Source: Cephalotus follicularis (taxonomy: Eukaryota > Streptophyta > Magnoliopsida > Oxalidales > Cephalotaceae). Taken from it: a DNA stretch of 64,000 nucleotides. This document shows, one piece after another, positions 10,370 through 21,007 of this stretch. The notes under the pieces are model-generated. The model ran no database searches. It had not been told where the DNA came from and saw only the letters and a program-made list of their open reading frames with translations. The stretch covers positions 67,704-131,703 of the forward strand of contig BDDD01000056.1 in the NCBI GenBank assembly GCA_001972305.1, read 5' to 3'. Positions within the stretch are counted from its first letter, which is position 1, and every line of letters begins with the position of its first letter. Both the position numbers and the translations under genes were made by a program.

Positions 10370-11587
10370 TGTAATACCCCGTTCGTTCACGTGCATATTT
10401 CGGATTTTAAATTTGATTTATTGGTTGTGTCGGCATATTTTGTTGTGGCATAATGTGTTCTTTGGGTTATGTGAATTTTAACTTAGGGATTTTCGTATTT
10501 ATTAGAATATGAATGTTGGAAAAGCAAAAACTTATTATTGGTGAATATTAATTTGGGCTTTTATGTTTTAGACTTAAAGACGTTAATTTTGGGCTGTGGA
10601 ATATTGGTTGGACTATGTACGTGAATAAGTAAAATAAATTGAATTATATTTTGTATAAATATAATATCATTTATTATTATTATTTCGGCCTATTTTAATT
10701 TATGAGCTATATGATAATATAATTTTTGGGCTTTTATGACTTAGGCTAAATAATACCATCTTTGGACTTTTGCTAAATTATTAGAATAGGGATTACGGGA
10801 AAGATAAAATTAATTATTTGTATTATAAATTAGTTTAAAATATTAATATGGCAAAACAAGAGTATTATGGCAATTTTAATTGTTCTTTCTATTTCTTCCC
10901 TCTCTCTCCCGTTTTTCTTCCTTCTCCCTCACAAAAACAGATTTCTTTGCCTTCTTTTCTCCCTGTCAATCCTGAAATTTTGCTCATTTTCCTTATCATA
11001 ACAGATTTTGATTTTCTTTTTGCCTTAGCATGACCTAAATTGCCTTTTATAAGTTATATATGTATGCCAATAGTCATTGTGTGCCTCCATTGCGTATCAC
11101 TTCCCTGGTAGCCGAATTTGAGCCTGTTTTTGTCTCCTTTGCTTCACTACAACAGGTGTGTTCCTCTGATATTATGGTTAGCATTTAGTTTTGTTTTAAG
11201 GATGTTAAAGTCTAATTGCATGTTGGTTTCTAGTATGTTGTGATTTCCTGCCATGCATGTTTTGTTACTATTTATGAGATTGCTAGCAAGTCCGGTAGAG
11301 TCTGGTAATGCTAGTAAACAGATTTTGAACATAACAATGGGTGAATGACAGAAAATTGATCATAAGCTATGCATGTAATAAATTGAAAAATTTCTTCTCT
11401 TTAAAGCATGATCACTAATGGCATAGATTTCTTGTTTCTTTATGTTTATAAATAAGAATACATGCTAAGTTAATAAATTGATAAAAAGGAATAAGATTAA
11501 GCCATGTTATAGCCATACTATAAGATCAGTTATGAATAGTCTCGGACTAGGACCCGTGACGACTCCCTCTGAATCGGGGGTGTTACA
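10370..11587 (+). repeat. 3' LTR of the non-autonomous element, internally deleted
   Basis: Collinear with the 5' LTR from 6790 to about 7866 and again from about 9849 to 9989. The intervening 2.0 kb, including the motif cluster, is absent here. The junction lies near 11447 at a short TTAAATAAG-like similarity. Confidence 0.9.
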
Positions 11588-11939
11588 GCTAGCCCCCTAC
11601 AATTTCAGATTAAGTGAAGGCGTGCGGGGAAGAACTACTGGAGCTTTGTTTTTGGAGAGCTTCTTTTGTTAAGGTTGTTAACTTATGTCGTATTGTATTT
11701 GTAATGAACGTTCACACTCCGTTGTTGTTTACTTTTCCAATTTGAAAAAGGATTATTGTTGGTATTGTATAAGCACGTAGTATGGGCTGTGTGTGGATGA
11801 TTTTATAATTTAGTTATGAATGCTTCCACTTTTGTTAATGAAAATTGATTAATGATATTGTTGAATGCTGGATTATATTAACTGATATCACCATATATGC
11901 TTGTCTTAATGGAATTGAAAGGCGGGGTGTGACACCAGT

Positions 11940-12735
11940 AAAATCAATAACACAGGCGCGAAGCATGTCCTCCAAAGTTCGGATAGTATGCTATGACTGC
12001 CCATCTGTCTGAGGATGGAAAGTTGTGCTAAATTTCAGCTTCATCCCGAAAGCTGTCTGAAATCTCTTCCAAAAGTTGGAAGTAAAGATCGAATCCCGAT
12101 CACATACGATACTAACAGGAACGCCATGCAGTCTCACAATATCCTTAATATACAGTCGAGCCAACTTGCTCGTTGAATCCGTAACATGCGTAGGCAGAAA
12201 GTGAGCTAATTTCGTGAGTCTATAAACAATGACCCGCACCGCATTATGACGATTCCGTGTCAATGGAAAACTAGAAACAAAATCAATAGTCACGTGTTCC
12301 CATTTCCACTCCGCCACTGGCAACAGTTGCAACAATCCTGCTGGCCTCTGGTGTTAGACTTCGACTCTCTGGCAAGTCAAGCACTTAGCAACATACTCAG
12401 CAATCTCCCACTTCATACCGAGCCACCAATAATTCTGATTCATATCTTGATACATTTTGGTGCTACCAGGATGAATACTGTACCGTGACTTGTGAGCTTC
12501 ATAAAGCAACTCACCCTTCAACTCCTCAACATCCGGAAGACACACCCGTCCCCGAACCTCAATATACCATCGGCATGTACTTGGAAGTCAGGCCTCTACT
12601 CCAAAGCCTCTAAGATCTCCTGCAATTCGGAATCATACAGTTGAGCACTCTTTATCTCATCAAGTAAAGATGGCTATGCTCTAATGCTAGCAACAAAGAC
12701 TCCAGGTGATCGTGTAAACAGAGTCCATTTCTAGA
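11940..12735 (-). pseudogene. Tekay-like RNase H tail and integrase N-terminal half (H2C2 and core)
   Basis: Minus strand from the right: an RNase H to integrase linker, then the CLPDVEELKGELL motif, an H2C2 zinc region (EAHKSRYSIHPGSTKMYQD, then KCLTCQ), the core with EWKWEHVTIDFVSSFP holding the first Asp, and IVCDRDSIFTSNFW holding the second Asp. At the third catalytic position (HPQTDGQS followed by Glu) the codon is a TAG stop at 11991-11993. The frame then continues to the 4598-4602 side of the solo LTR. Inactive by several criteria. Confidence 0.85.
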
Positions 12736-12739
12736 AATG
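12726..12739. other. 14 bp perfect palindrome at an inversion junction
   Basis: CATTTCTAGAAATG sits exactly where minus-strand Tekay-like pol (left) meets plus-strand Tekay-like pol (right), both truncated. Confidence 0.75.
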
Positions 12740-13956
12740 TGGTATGAAGAGGGACATTTCCAGGTTCGTGGCAAGGTGCCTGACTTCCCAACAGGTGAAG
12801 GCAGAAAGGCAGAAGCCGTCCGGACTTATACAGTCTCTTCTTATTCCTGAGTGGAAGTGGGATCATATTTCTATGGATTTCGTCTCAAGTTTTCCCTTGA
12901 TGCAGAGAAAGCACGATGCCATATGGGTCATAGTGGATCGACTGACCAAGTCGGTTCAGTTCTTGCCAATACGGTTGGTGTACAGCTTGGAAAGGTTAGC
13001 GTTGTTGTACATGGACGAGATTGTTAGGTTTCATGGAGTCCCAAACAGCATTGTTTCAGACAGAGATCCCAGGTTCACTTCGTTGATTTTGGTAGAGCTT
13101 GCAAGCAGCGCTGGGTACAGAGTTGTGACTCAGTACAGCGTATCATCCTTAGACTGATGGGAAGTCCTAGCGCACGATCCAGATTCTTGAAGATATGTTG
13201 AGAGTTTGTGTGATGGATTTCAGGGAGAGTTGGGATTCTCGGCTGACCTTGATCTAATTTGCCTACAACAATAGCTACCAGACCAGTCTTGGTTTGGCAC
13301 AGTATGAAGCTTTGTATGGCAGGCATTGTAGGACTCCCTTATTTTGGGATGAAGTTGGGGACCGTAAGTTGCTAGGTCCCGAGATGGTTCAAGGCATGGT
13401 AGAGAAGGTGAAGCTTATCCGAGAACGTTTGCGAGAAGGGCAGAGCAGGCAGAAGAGTTATGTCGACCGGTGCTGCAAGGATTTGGAGTTCTTTGTTGGT
13501 GATAAGGTTTTTCTCTGTGTATCCCCATACACTAGAGTGGTTCATTTTTGTAAGCGTGGCAAGCTTAGTTCGAGGTATATAGGTCCTTTTGAGATCTTGA
13601 AGAGGATTGGGCCAGTGGCCTATCGCCTAGATTTACCTCTTGAGTTGGCTCGTGTTCACAATGTCTTTCACGTTTCTATGCTAAGGAAGTATATCGCAGA
13701 CCCTTCTCATGTTTTGGAAGCCTTGGTGGAGTTTCCAGAGGAAGCGTTATCGACCTTAGCTTATGAAGAGGTCCCAGTGAAGATTTTGGATCATCGGGAT
13801 CAGGTCTTAAGGAGCAAGACCATCCCTTTGGTAAAGGTCCTATGGAGAAACCAAGTAGCAGAGGAAGCTACCTGGGAGCGTGAAGAAGAGATGAGGAGTC
13901 GTTACCCTGACCTCTTTGGTGTTCCAACGGGAAATTCCGAGGAAAAAATTTCCTAA
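12740..13956 (+). pseudogene. Tekay-like integrase with chromodomain, 5' truncated, plus strand
   Basis: Begins inside the zinc region (GMKRDISRFVARCLT) and continues through the core: EWKWDHISMDFVSSFP with the first Asp, and IVSDRDPRFTS with the second. In the HPQTDGQSE motif both Gln and the catalytic Glu are TAG stops (13150-13152 and 13168-13170). After a frameshift the C-terminus is open from 13294: [41 protein letters not shown], then the chromodomain ([39 protein letters not shown]). The stop lies just before the PPT. It is more intact than its minus-strand neighbour. Confidence 0.9.
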
Positions 13957-13968
13957 GGTGGGGAGGAT
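13957..13968 (+). other. Polypurine tract
   Basis: AGGTGGGGAGGA between the pol stop codon and the LTR start TGTAACGACC. Confidence 0.85.
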
Positions 13969-16916
13969 GTAACGACCTAGGTCCATTTTGGGTATTGGAA
14001 TTTTGTTTTGGGCCTTGGAAAAATTTTCTTTCCCTTGTTAAGTGTTGGGCCCTAAAGTATTGGGTTGGTTTTGGGTTGTTTCTCTCTTGGTTTAGGCTGG
14101 TTGTGTGTGGCGGCAGGTTGCAACGTGTGCAGGTGTAAGCGGCGGGTTGTGTAAGAGGATTCAGTGCCCCATCTTTTCAAGGACCTGCCATTACAAGCCT
14201 AAGTCAGTGTGGAAGTTGAAGGAGCCGTTGTTGGTGCCAGAAGAAGTGATAGTTGAGAGAGGTGTGAGTTCTCAGTGCTTCTTCTTCTCTTTCTTCTAGT
14301 TTTCTTTGGCGAAAGTGAGTTTTTGCTTTGAAGATCTTAGACCTTGAGTTCGTCAAGGTGAGCTCTTCTTTCTTCGTCTTCTTTCCTCTGATAGTTGTAT
14401 ATGTGTGTGCTAAACCTCCCGTTCGCAGTGGAGTCAGATATGGCAGTGGTGATCATGATGGTCTATGATGGATTCTTGAGCAATGTGGATGGTCAGGATG
14501 ACTTTTCGAGGTGACGATCATGCATGTAGGCTTCATGCACGTTTTGCTCTGTTTTTGTTACAGACTGTGCTAAGTCGGTGTTTGTTTGTTTCTTGTAGAT
14601 GAGGAGCCGAGTGTTGATCCTGAGCTATAGGAAGCTGTGCGGTGGAGTGCGGTTAAGTGGTGAGTGGGACATTCCTTTCTTTTACCTTAAATAGTTGAGA
14701 GTCTTGAGCTTATTTCGTGTCCTCTGAATATTTCCTTTCATTGTGTCTTATTTCTAGGAGTTATTCCTCCCTTTGGTTTTGATATATATTCAGTTGATAG
14801 ATTTCTGAGTTAGTGAGCTTGATGTTCTGGGATATGTTTTTCCCCTATTTTATCCTCCTATTATAAATGTCATAACTTTGTTGATACCATACATTGTTGA
14901 ATTCTGGATACGGGGCACTGCGATAATGTAATGATCGAGCACGACTTGGTGAGGGCGAGCAAGCTTGGATTCCCCTCTTATAACTGCAATGTCATTACTC
15001 TATGATGCGATGTGTGACTGCTCCCAGGTTCCTTTACCTGGATCTGCACATTTCCATTGTCTATGATGGGATGTGAGTATGAGTGCAGCTGAGGATCTGC
15101 TCCTCTTCCCAACAAGCCTTGTAGGATGCTCTACTATGAGATTCCCGATGATGGATGGCTCGTGCAATGATTCTCCAACCTCTCAGTCGACGTTCTTATA
15201 CGTGATTGCCGACAAGGGTGGTGCCCGAGCAGTGATACGATGGCCCCTCAGTCGATGTTCGCAATCTGCTTGTCTCTGAGGGGCTGGGTTCGACATTGAT
15301 CCATCGACACCTCTGATGGAAGACCCAGACATGTGGCTCTCTGTACCGGTATATGACAGGTGGTGCACATCCTATAAGCCTATGATCTTCATCTCCAAGT
15401 TTGTGGTGGAATGTGTGAGATTACCGTCGTGAAATCCGGCGCCAACAGATGTAGGGATATGGCCGAGGTGGTTCCGGTAGAGGTGGTTTGGGTAAGGTGA
15501 CAGGTACCAGTATTCTTCTGATCAATTTGATCCCTGGAGTCCTTGATCCTCTTTGTTGGGTCCTCGGGATATTTATTTTGGACACTTGCTTAATTTCTTT
15601 CTCTCTTATTTTTGTTCTCGGTATTATTAATTTTATATACATATCTTGCTATGTTTTATACTCTAAGTAGTCTGTTGATTTTCTTGTTGAGTCTCCTCGG
15701 TGTTAAGCTGTGGTTATTTGTTGGCCAGTTGGGCATAACCTTTTTCTCGACGTCTAGTGTTTGTCTGGCGCCTAAGGAGTGAATCTTTTCCCCTCTCACT
15801 AGTCTTTGGACTAACCCCCTCCCAGGTTGTCTTGCAGTTGAGGTACAGGTGAAGTTTTCCTATCGTCGAACCACTCGAAGGATATTTTGCGAGGTAGACC
15901 ACGGTGTATGCGTTTTCCTTGGCCTTCTCGGCCAGCCTTTCCTTCATGCATGGGGAGCATATTTTTGAGATGTATTTTTGTATATTGTTTTGTAAACGAT
16001 TCATGTATGATCTTTTGAGAAAGAGTTGATGCATGTTTTTCCTTGATGTTTTAATGATATTTCATATATCTTTCTTCTCAGCTTGTGTTATCTGTGTGAT
16101 GTTAAGGTTCTAGGTGGTGTAGACCTTAGTTCCGAGCTCTTAAGCCGAGATAAGGACGTGTAGTGATGTTGTGGTTAGTGGTCGGGCATTGGATCAATTT
16201 AGGTTAGGCCATTGTGCGCGACATGCTTCCTCGGCAGGAAGCCAGACCATCTCGGTTATTGTCCGAGCATGCTTCGGTCCTAGGGAAGTAGATGTCAGAC
16301 CACTAGGTTAGTGGCAGTCGCACGTGAGTCCTTGGATATGGATGGTCCTCGGGGTCTCGTCTGTCCTTGGATGTTGGTGAGTCCTCAGACTTTGGGCGTG
16401 TCCCCTGACTTAAGCGAGTCCTCGGGCATTTTGGGTGTGTTTAGGTTCCAGGGACGTTTGGTTAGTGTTGAAGCCCAAGTGCTTGAGAGTTGTTACCGAG
16501 GTGAGGAACGTGGTGTTGGGTTCCTCGGGTCTATAGAAGACCTTGGTGTTTTAGGTGAGCACGTGTGGAGCATGTGTGCGGGGCTCCTCGAGCTTAAGTG
16601 AAATGGTGTGTTTTGGATCCCCTGTAGTTTCTTTAAGCCCTATGCCTTTTTGTTTTATCCCCCGTCATATTACGCGTTCCCAGTCTGGACGTCCTATTCA
16701 GACCTTTGCATATTTGACCCCTGGAGTTGTTCTTGGTTGGTCCAGGTCGGGTAGTTTTGGTGTTTGAAGGGTTGTTGGCAGGTGTGCCATCCCCAGTAGG
16801 GCTCCTCTCTCTGGTGGAACGGGAACGGGTCCTGTTAGGTATGCTAAGTGTGAGTGCTACAGAGCTCCGTTACTCACCTATCGGATCGTGTTTGGTTATC
16901 TGATGACATAATAGAC

Positions 16917-17055
16917 TCTCGGCAGAGGTCGAGGTATGGTTGTTATTGATTAGCCTCTCGGCAAAGTCCAAGGTATGGTTGTTGTTGATTAGCCTCTCGG
17001 CAAAGGCCAATGTATGGTTGTTATGGATTAGCCTATCGGCGAGGGTGAGTTACAG
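16917..17055. repeat. Tandem repeat, about 48 bp, three to four copies
   Basis: CTCTCGGCAAAGGCCAA then GTATGGTTGTTATTGATTAG recurs three times and fades into CTATCGGCGAGGG. Confidence 0.8.
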
Positions 17056-17210
17056 GCCCCTCGTGCAAGGTATGGTTTTATCGGACGAGATTGAGATGTT
17101 ATGATGTATCATTGCCTAGGCATAGGCATAATCTGCATCGATGCATGATAATGATGATATGATGAGCTCATGATATGAGATGAGATGATATAGAGATGTT
17201 TTTTTGCATG

Positions 17211-17447
17211 TAGGCCCCTCGGGCGAGGGTAGAGGGGGACGTGCAGTGTAGTAGTCTCCTCAGGCGAGGGTAGGGGGTGTGCATCGAAGTAGGCCTCTCA
17301 GGCAAGGGTAGGGGGGCGTGCAGCGAAGTAGGCCCCTCAAACGAGGGTAGGGGGTCGTGCAGTGAAATTGGCCCCTCGGAATAGGGTATAGGGGCGTGCA
17401 GCGTATTAGGCTCCCTCGGTCGAGAGTGGGGTGCTACGTTGAGGCCT
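17211..17447. repeat. GC-rich tandem repeat, about 39-41 bp, six copies
   Basis: Units start TAGGCCCCTCGGGCGAGGGT and end with GCGTGCAGCGAAG variants. Starts lie near 17211, 17252, 17290, 17329, 17368 and 17407. CCCCTCGGGCGAGGG can fold on itself (CCCTCG with CGAGGG). Confidence 0.85.
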
Positions 17448-17548
17448 GTAATAAGCTGATATGAGATGATGAGGTTTTATTTGTACCAGTATCCCCGATT
17501 ATAATTATTTTATGGGCACATCATTTGATTATTGATTATATCATGATG

Positions 17549-18103
17549 ATATTGCCTGCGTGGCTACTATGATGTTATATCTGTCTATATGGCAGCCTGT
17601 GTTGCTACTTTGATGTTATATCCACCTGTGTGGCTACTCTGATATTATATTCGTCTGTGTGGCAGCCTATGTGGCTATTCTGAGATATATTGCCTGTGTG
17701 GCTAGTCGGAGGAGATACAGCCAGTGTGGCTAGTCAGAGGAGATACAGCCTATGCGGCTAGTCAGATGAGATACAACCTGTATGGCTAGTCGAAGGAGAT
17801 ATAGCCTGTGTGGCTAGTCAGAGGAGATACAACCATTATAGCTAGTCAGAGGAGATATAACCTATGTGGCTAGTCGGAGGAGATACAGCCTGTGTGGCTA
17901 GTCAGAGGAGATACAGTTTGTGCGACTAGTCAGAGGAAATATAGCCTGTGCAACTAGTCAAATCAGATATACAGCTTGTATGGCTAGTCTGATGATATAC
18001 AGCCTGTGGGTTGGTGTGATGATATGCAGCATGTGTGGCTGGTCTGATGATACGTAGCCTGTGTGGCTGGTTTGTTTATACAGAGCCTATGTGGCTACTC
18101 TGC
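17549..18103. repeat. Tandem repeat GCCTGTGTGGCTAGTC, about 27-30 bp, roughly 16-18 copies
   Basis: Consensus GATACAGCCTGTGTGGCTAG followed by TCAGAGGA. The outer copies are diverged and longer; the core at about 17690-17960 is the most regular. Confidence 0.85.
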
Positions 18104-18570
18104 ACGGATGATATGAGGATGATGGTGTGTGATGATGATATGATATATGATTATGGCATCCCCAGATATTATGATCTTTTGGGCATATTCTTTGATCACC
18201 TTCGCAAACTCTAATGTTATTATGTGCTTTGATATATTTGTGTATGGAGTTTATTCAGTGGATTCTGATATGGAAGCAACAGATAATGATTTATCCCCGC
18301 TCACTTCGTTATCAGGACTAGTCCTCTCTTTTCTACATTTCAGTAAGGATAGCAGATGGTAAGCTACTTGATCCACCAGCCCTGAAACAGTTGGGTTGAC
18401 GAGGTAGACCACAAGTATGGACATTATTCGCTGGTAGTTTAGCCCAGTTTCACATGTATACATTAAGCATGTGGGATTTTAATTTTGAATTGTTAATATA
18501 TTTTGAGCAGACAAGTTATATATTTATATATGGCCAAAATGATCATGTCATGCATGTAAAGGGCTTTACA

Positions 18571-18780
18571 CTAGTGAAACCTCAAGGGCACTTGAGGAAG
18601 TGGACGTAGGCACAGTTTGGCCGAAACATTATAAATCTTTGTCTCATTCTCTAACTCTCTTCTCTCCTGATTATTGTAATTTACTTGAGTAATGCATATT
18701 ATGAATTTGGATTTGATGAACTGATTCCACCTTCGAGAGTGTGGAAATATAAATTGTGATTTAAACTGCAAGTTTTAGCA
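18571..18780 (+). mobile_element. Ty1/copia LTR fragment (U5 side)
   Basis: CTAGTGAAACCTCAAGG and GTGGACGTAGGCA reproduce, in plus orientation, the text found on the minus strand of the copia LTR at about 21510-21570. CTAGT at 18571-18575 would be one copy of the target duplication of the neighbouring long LTR; its partner is not visible because the left half of that element is missing. Confidence 0.65.
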
Positions 18781-19133
18781 ACAGTTCTGCTCAGGCAGAG
18801 TTTGAACAATTAAAGGCAGAGCTCCAAATGCCAGAGCAGACCTAGGAGGTTGAGGCTAGAGGAGGTGGTCAGAACTTAAAGCTCAAAGTCGGACCTTTAT
18901 GCATGAAGGTAGACCTCAAAAGTAAAGGTCAGACCTTGGAGCAAAGAAGCTAATTAGAGTTCTGGAAGCTAAGGCAGACATCGACGCTTTGCGCCCGGTT
19001 CTCTACAAACACACTGTTTACCATTACAGTTTTAATAGAGATCAAGTGAATGGATTAAGTTAGAAAGAAATGAAATTAAGTTCAAATTTGCACGGCTCGT
19101 CCGGAGGAGTTATGGCTTGAGAGACGGGTCGTG
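18781..19133. other. Non-coding stretch between copia fragments
   Basis: Contains imperfect GCAGAGCTCC, CCAGAGCAGACC and GGTCAGACC repeats, possibly still copia LTR sequence, then about 100 bp without recognisable content. No ORF or RNA seen. Confidence 0.4.
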
Positions 19134-19490
19134 TCAAATGGATCCTCTTTTAAAATCATTTTCAATTAGAAAACCACTTAGTTTTTCATACCAAGCTCTA
19201 GGAGCTTGTTCTAATCCATATAAAGCTTTTGTGAGTTTAAAAACATGGTTTGAAAAATGTGGATCTTCAAAACTGAGAGGTTGTTCCACATACACTTCCT
19301 TCTTTATTAATCCATTTAAAAATGCACTTTTGACATCCATTTGAAAAGGTGTAAAATCTTTAAATGACGCATATGCAAGAAAAATACTAATGGATTCTAA
19401 TCTACCTACGGGTGCATATGATTCATCAAAATCAATTCTCTCTTTTTTGGAATATCGCTTAGCTACCAACTCGGCTTTGTCAAACACACA
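19134..19490 (-). pseudogene. Ty1/copia reverse transcriptase fragment
   Basis: The minus strand reads [20 protein letters not shown], then [25 protein letters not shown] (first catalytic Asp of copia RT), [17 protein letters not shown] and FLIENDF. It stops before the YVDD box, and nothing of RNase H follows. The upstream part is joined directly to gag-like sequence at about 19490, so protease, integrase and the RT start are deleted. About 120 codons remain open. Confidence 0.85.
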
Positions 19491-20825
19491 TCTTTGCATG
19501 CCCAAAAGTTTTTCTTACTTATTGCTACTATTACAAAAATTAGAAATGTTTTCTTTAAAGCATCTACCTCAATTTTAAGACTTTCATTCTCCTTTTCTAA
19601 TATATGCATTTTATCCTCTTTGGATTCATCTTCATTAATCATAGAAGGAGTGGTCGTTTTTAATATCATGTTTTCAATAGTTAAGAGTTTGACCTTTTTC
19701 TTTAAAGAAGAAATAATAGAACTATATTTTTCTACTATTACTATGAGTTCATCATATCTTACCTCTACATTGTCTTCCTCCTTCTCTGTGGCCATCAATG
19801 CCATTTGTGCAACTTCTTCTTGTGTCTCCTCATCGGACCTTGAGTCGTCACTATCTTCCCAAGTTGCAAGTAAGGCTTTCTTTTTCTTTATTTGCTCTTT
19901 CTTTTTAACCCTTGGATAATCACTCTTGTAGTGCCCTGGTTTGTTGCATTCATAGCAAATAATTTCTTCAAGCTTACATATTCTCCTTGTTGAGGATTAG
20001 TCTTCTTGTATGGTTTGCCTCCAAATTTCTTCTTATTTGCAAGGAACCTTTTGAATTTTCTCGTAATGAGGGCAAGTTCTTCATCACTATCATCTTCAGT
20101 TTCTTCATTTGTGGAAGACTTTAGTGATGCCACTTTCTTCTTTCTTTTCTCCTTCTCTTCATCATCATCATTTTTCTTGATGGAGAGTTTATGGGTCATC
20201 AATGACCCCGGGAGGTCCTCCAATGGAAGAGTTTGAGGTCTTTGGCTTCCTCGATAGCCATTACCTTTGGCATCCATGCTCTTGGTAGACACCTAAAAAT
20301 TTTTCTCACCATTTCACTATTAGTATATATTTTATCAAATGCTTGTAACATATTTGTAATATTTGTCAATCTAGTGAACATAGTTTTTATATCTTCATTT
20401 TCATGCATGGTAAACATTTCATATTCATGTACAAGAATGCTAATTTTAGCCTCTTTAACTTGATTAGTACCCTCATAAGTTACCTCAAGTCTATCCCATA
20501 TTTCCTTAGCCAAAATGCATGAAGATACTCTATTAAAATCATTAGAGTTAATAGCATAAATTATAATATGTTTAGCTTTAGCAATCATTTATACTCTTTT
20601 ACTATCTTTATCATTATATCTAATTCTAGGTTTAGAAATGATTTCAACACTTTCATTTGTGGTGGTAGAAAAATTTGGACCATCAACAATTAGGTCCCAG
20701 AGATTATAATCCAAAGATTGAATAAAAATAGTCATTATAGCCTTCCAATGGCTATAATTGTTGCCATAAAAAAATATTGGCTTGGAGATGTTTTGGCTTT
20801 CACCGGTATTTATATTCATGGCCAT
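19491..20825 (-). pseudogene. Ty1/copia gag (UBN2 type) with zinc knuckle, frameshifted
   Basis: Start ATG at 20823-20825 (MAMNINTGESQN), about 45 bp after the PBS, the expected place. It continues as YGNNYSHWKAIMTIFIQSLD, then after a stop the UBN2 region (AINSNDFNRVSSC, EIWDRLEVTYEGTNQVKEAK), an acidic and lysine-rich linker, and a CCHC knuckle CYECNKPGHYKSDYPR in a different frame at about 19910-19960. After that comes a coiled-coil-like K/E-rich segment (19530-19804) found in long copia gags. At least two frameshifts and one stop. It fuses to the RT fragment at about 19490. Confidence 0.85.
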
Positions 20826-20869
20826 TATGGATCTCTAAAACTCTAACAATTAAGAATAATATGTTCACC

Positions 20870-20881
20870 GCTCTGATACCA
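20870..20881 (-). other. Primer binding site of the copia element
   Basis: Minus-strand TGGTATCAGAGC, exact plant initiator tRNA-Met type, two bases after the LTR end. Confidence 0.9.
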
Positions 20882-21007
20882 ATTGAAAGTACTACAAGAG
20901 GATGGGTGAATTGTAGTGTGTATGAAATAATGTACTTTTTCGCAATATGTTGAATTGTCAACCATTCCACACTTGGTAGCACACCTACATTGATCACCAT
21001 ATTCAAA

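Larger units (their letters stand above)
6790..11587 (+). mobile_element. Non-autonomous LTR retrotransposon with large LTRs and a tiny interior
   Basis: Two LTRs starting TGTAATACCCCG and ending GGGGGTGTTACA enclose only about 380 bp. Target duplication GCTAA (6785-6789) versus GCTAG (11588-11592), one mismatch. The interior has a PBS and a PPT but no gag or pol frame. The sequence before the PPT (AGATTTCGAGACGAAAT) resembles the 3' end of Tekay-like pol, so it probably derives from such an element and needs proteins from a relative. By eye the shared LTR parts differ at roughly two dozen sites in about 1.08 kb, mostly transitions. Confidence 0.9.
4603..11934 (+). mobile_element. Solo LTR (about 2.5 kb) carrying a nested 4.8 kb insertion
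   Basis: Starts TGTAATGACC at 4603 and ends GGGGTGTGACA at 11934. The 5 bp target duplication CCAGT lies at 4598-4602 and 11935-11939, interrupting a minus-strand integrase. Removing the inner element 6790-11587 and one copy of its duplication leaves about 2,529 bp with no coding region, PBS or PPT, hence a solo LTR. It is related to the LTR at 44341-46719 through its start, its end, a GTGAGGACAACGGCTA block and two motif clusters. Confidence 0.9.
13969..18570 (+). mobile_element. Exceptionally long 3' LTR (about 4.6 kb) of the Tekay-like element
   Basis: Starts TGTAACGACCTAGG after the PPT. The best end is GGGCTTTACA at 18570. The next bases, CTAGTGAAACCTCAAG, match the U5 text of a copia LTR (compare 21510-21570 on the other strand), so the boundary is supported by a recognisable target. 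No coding region. The first 1 kb is promoter-like, with a C/T-rich tract near 14280. From 16917 onward three unrelated tandem arrays follow. I cannot exclude another old insertion inside. Confidence 0.7.

Noticed and set aside
778..11592. GCTAG at 778-782 and 11588-11592 as a duplication spanning a giant insertion
   Set aside because: The GCTAG at 11588 pairs with GCTAA at 6785 around a complete LTR element; the agreement with 778 is coincidental.
15073..16767. ORFs of 60-106 codons in the long LTR
   Set aside because: No domain, mutually overlapping on both strands, lying between a chromovirus PPT and the LTR end.
17549..18103. Regular repeats of about 28 bp that superficially recall a CRISPR array
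   Set aside because: Plant DNA, contiguous degenerate tandem units without distinct spacers and without cas genes; part of an LTR.
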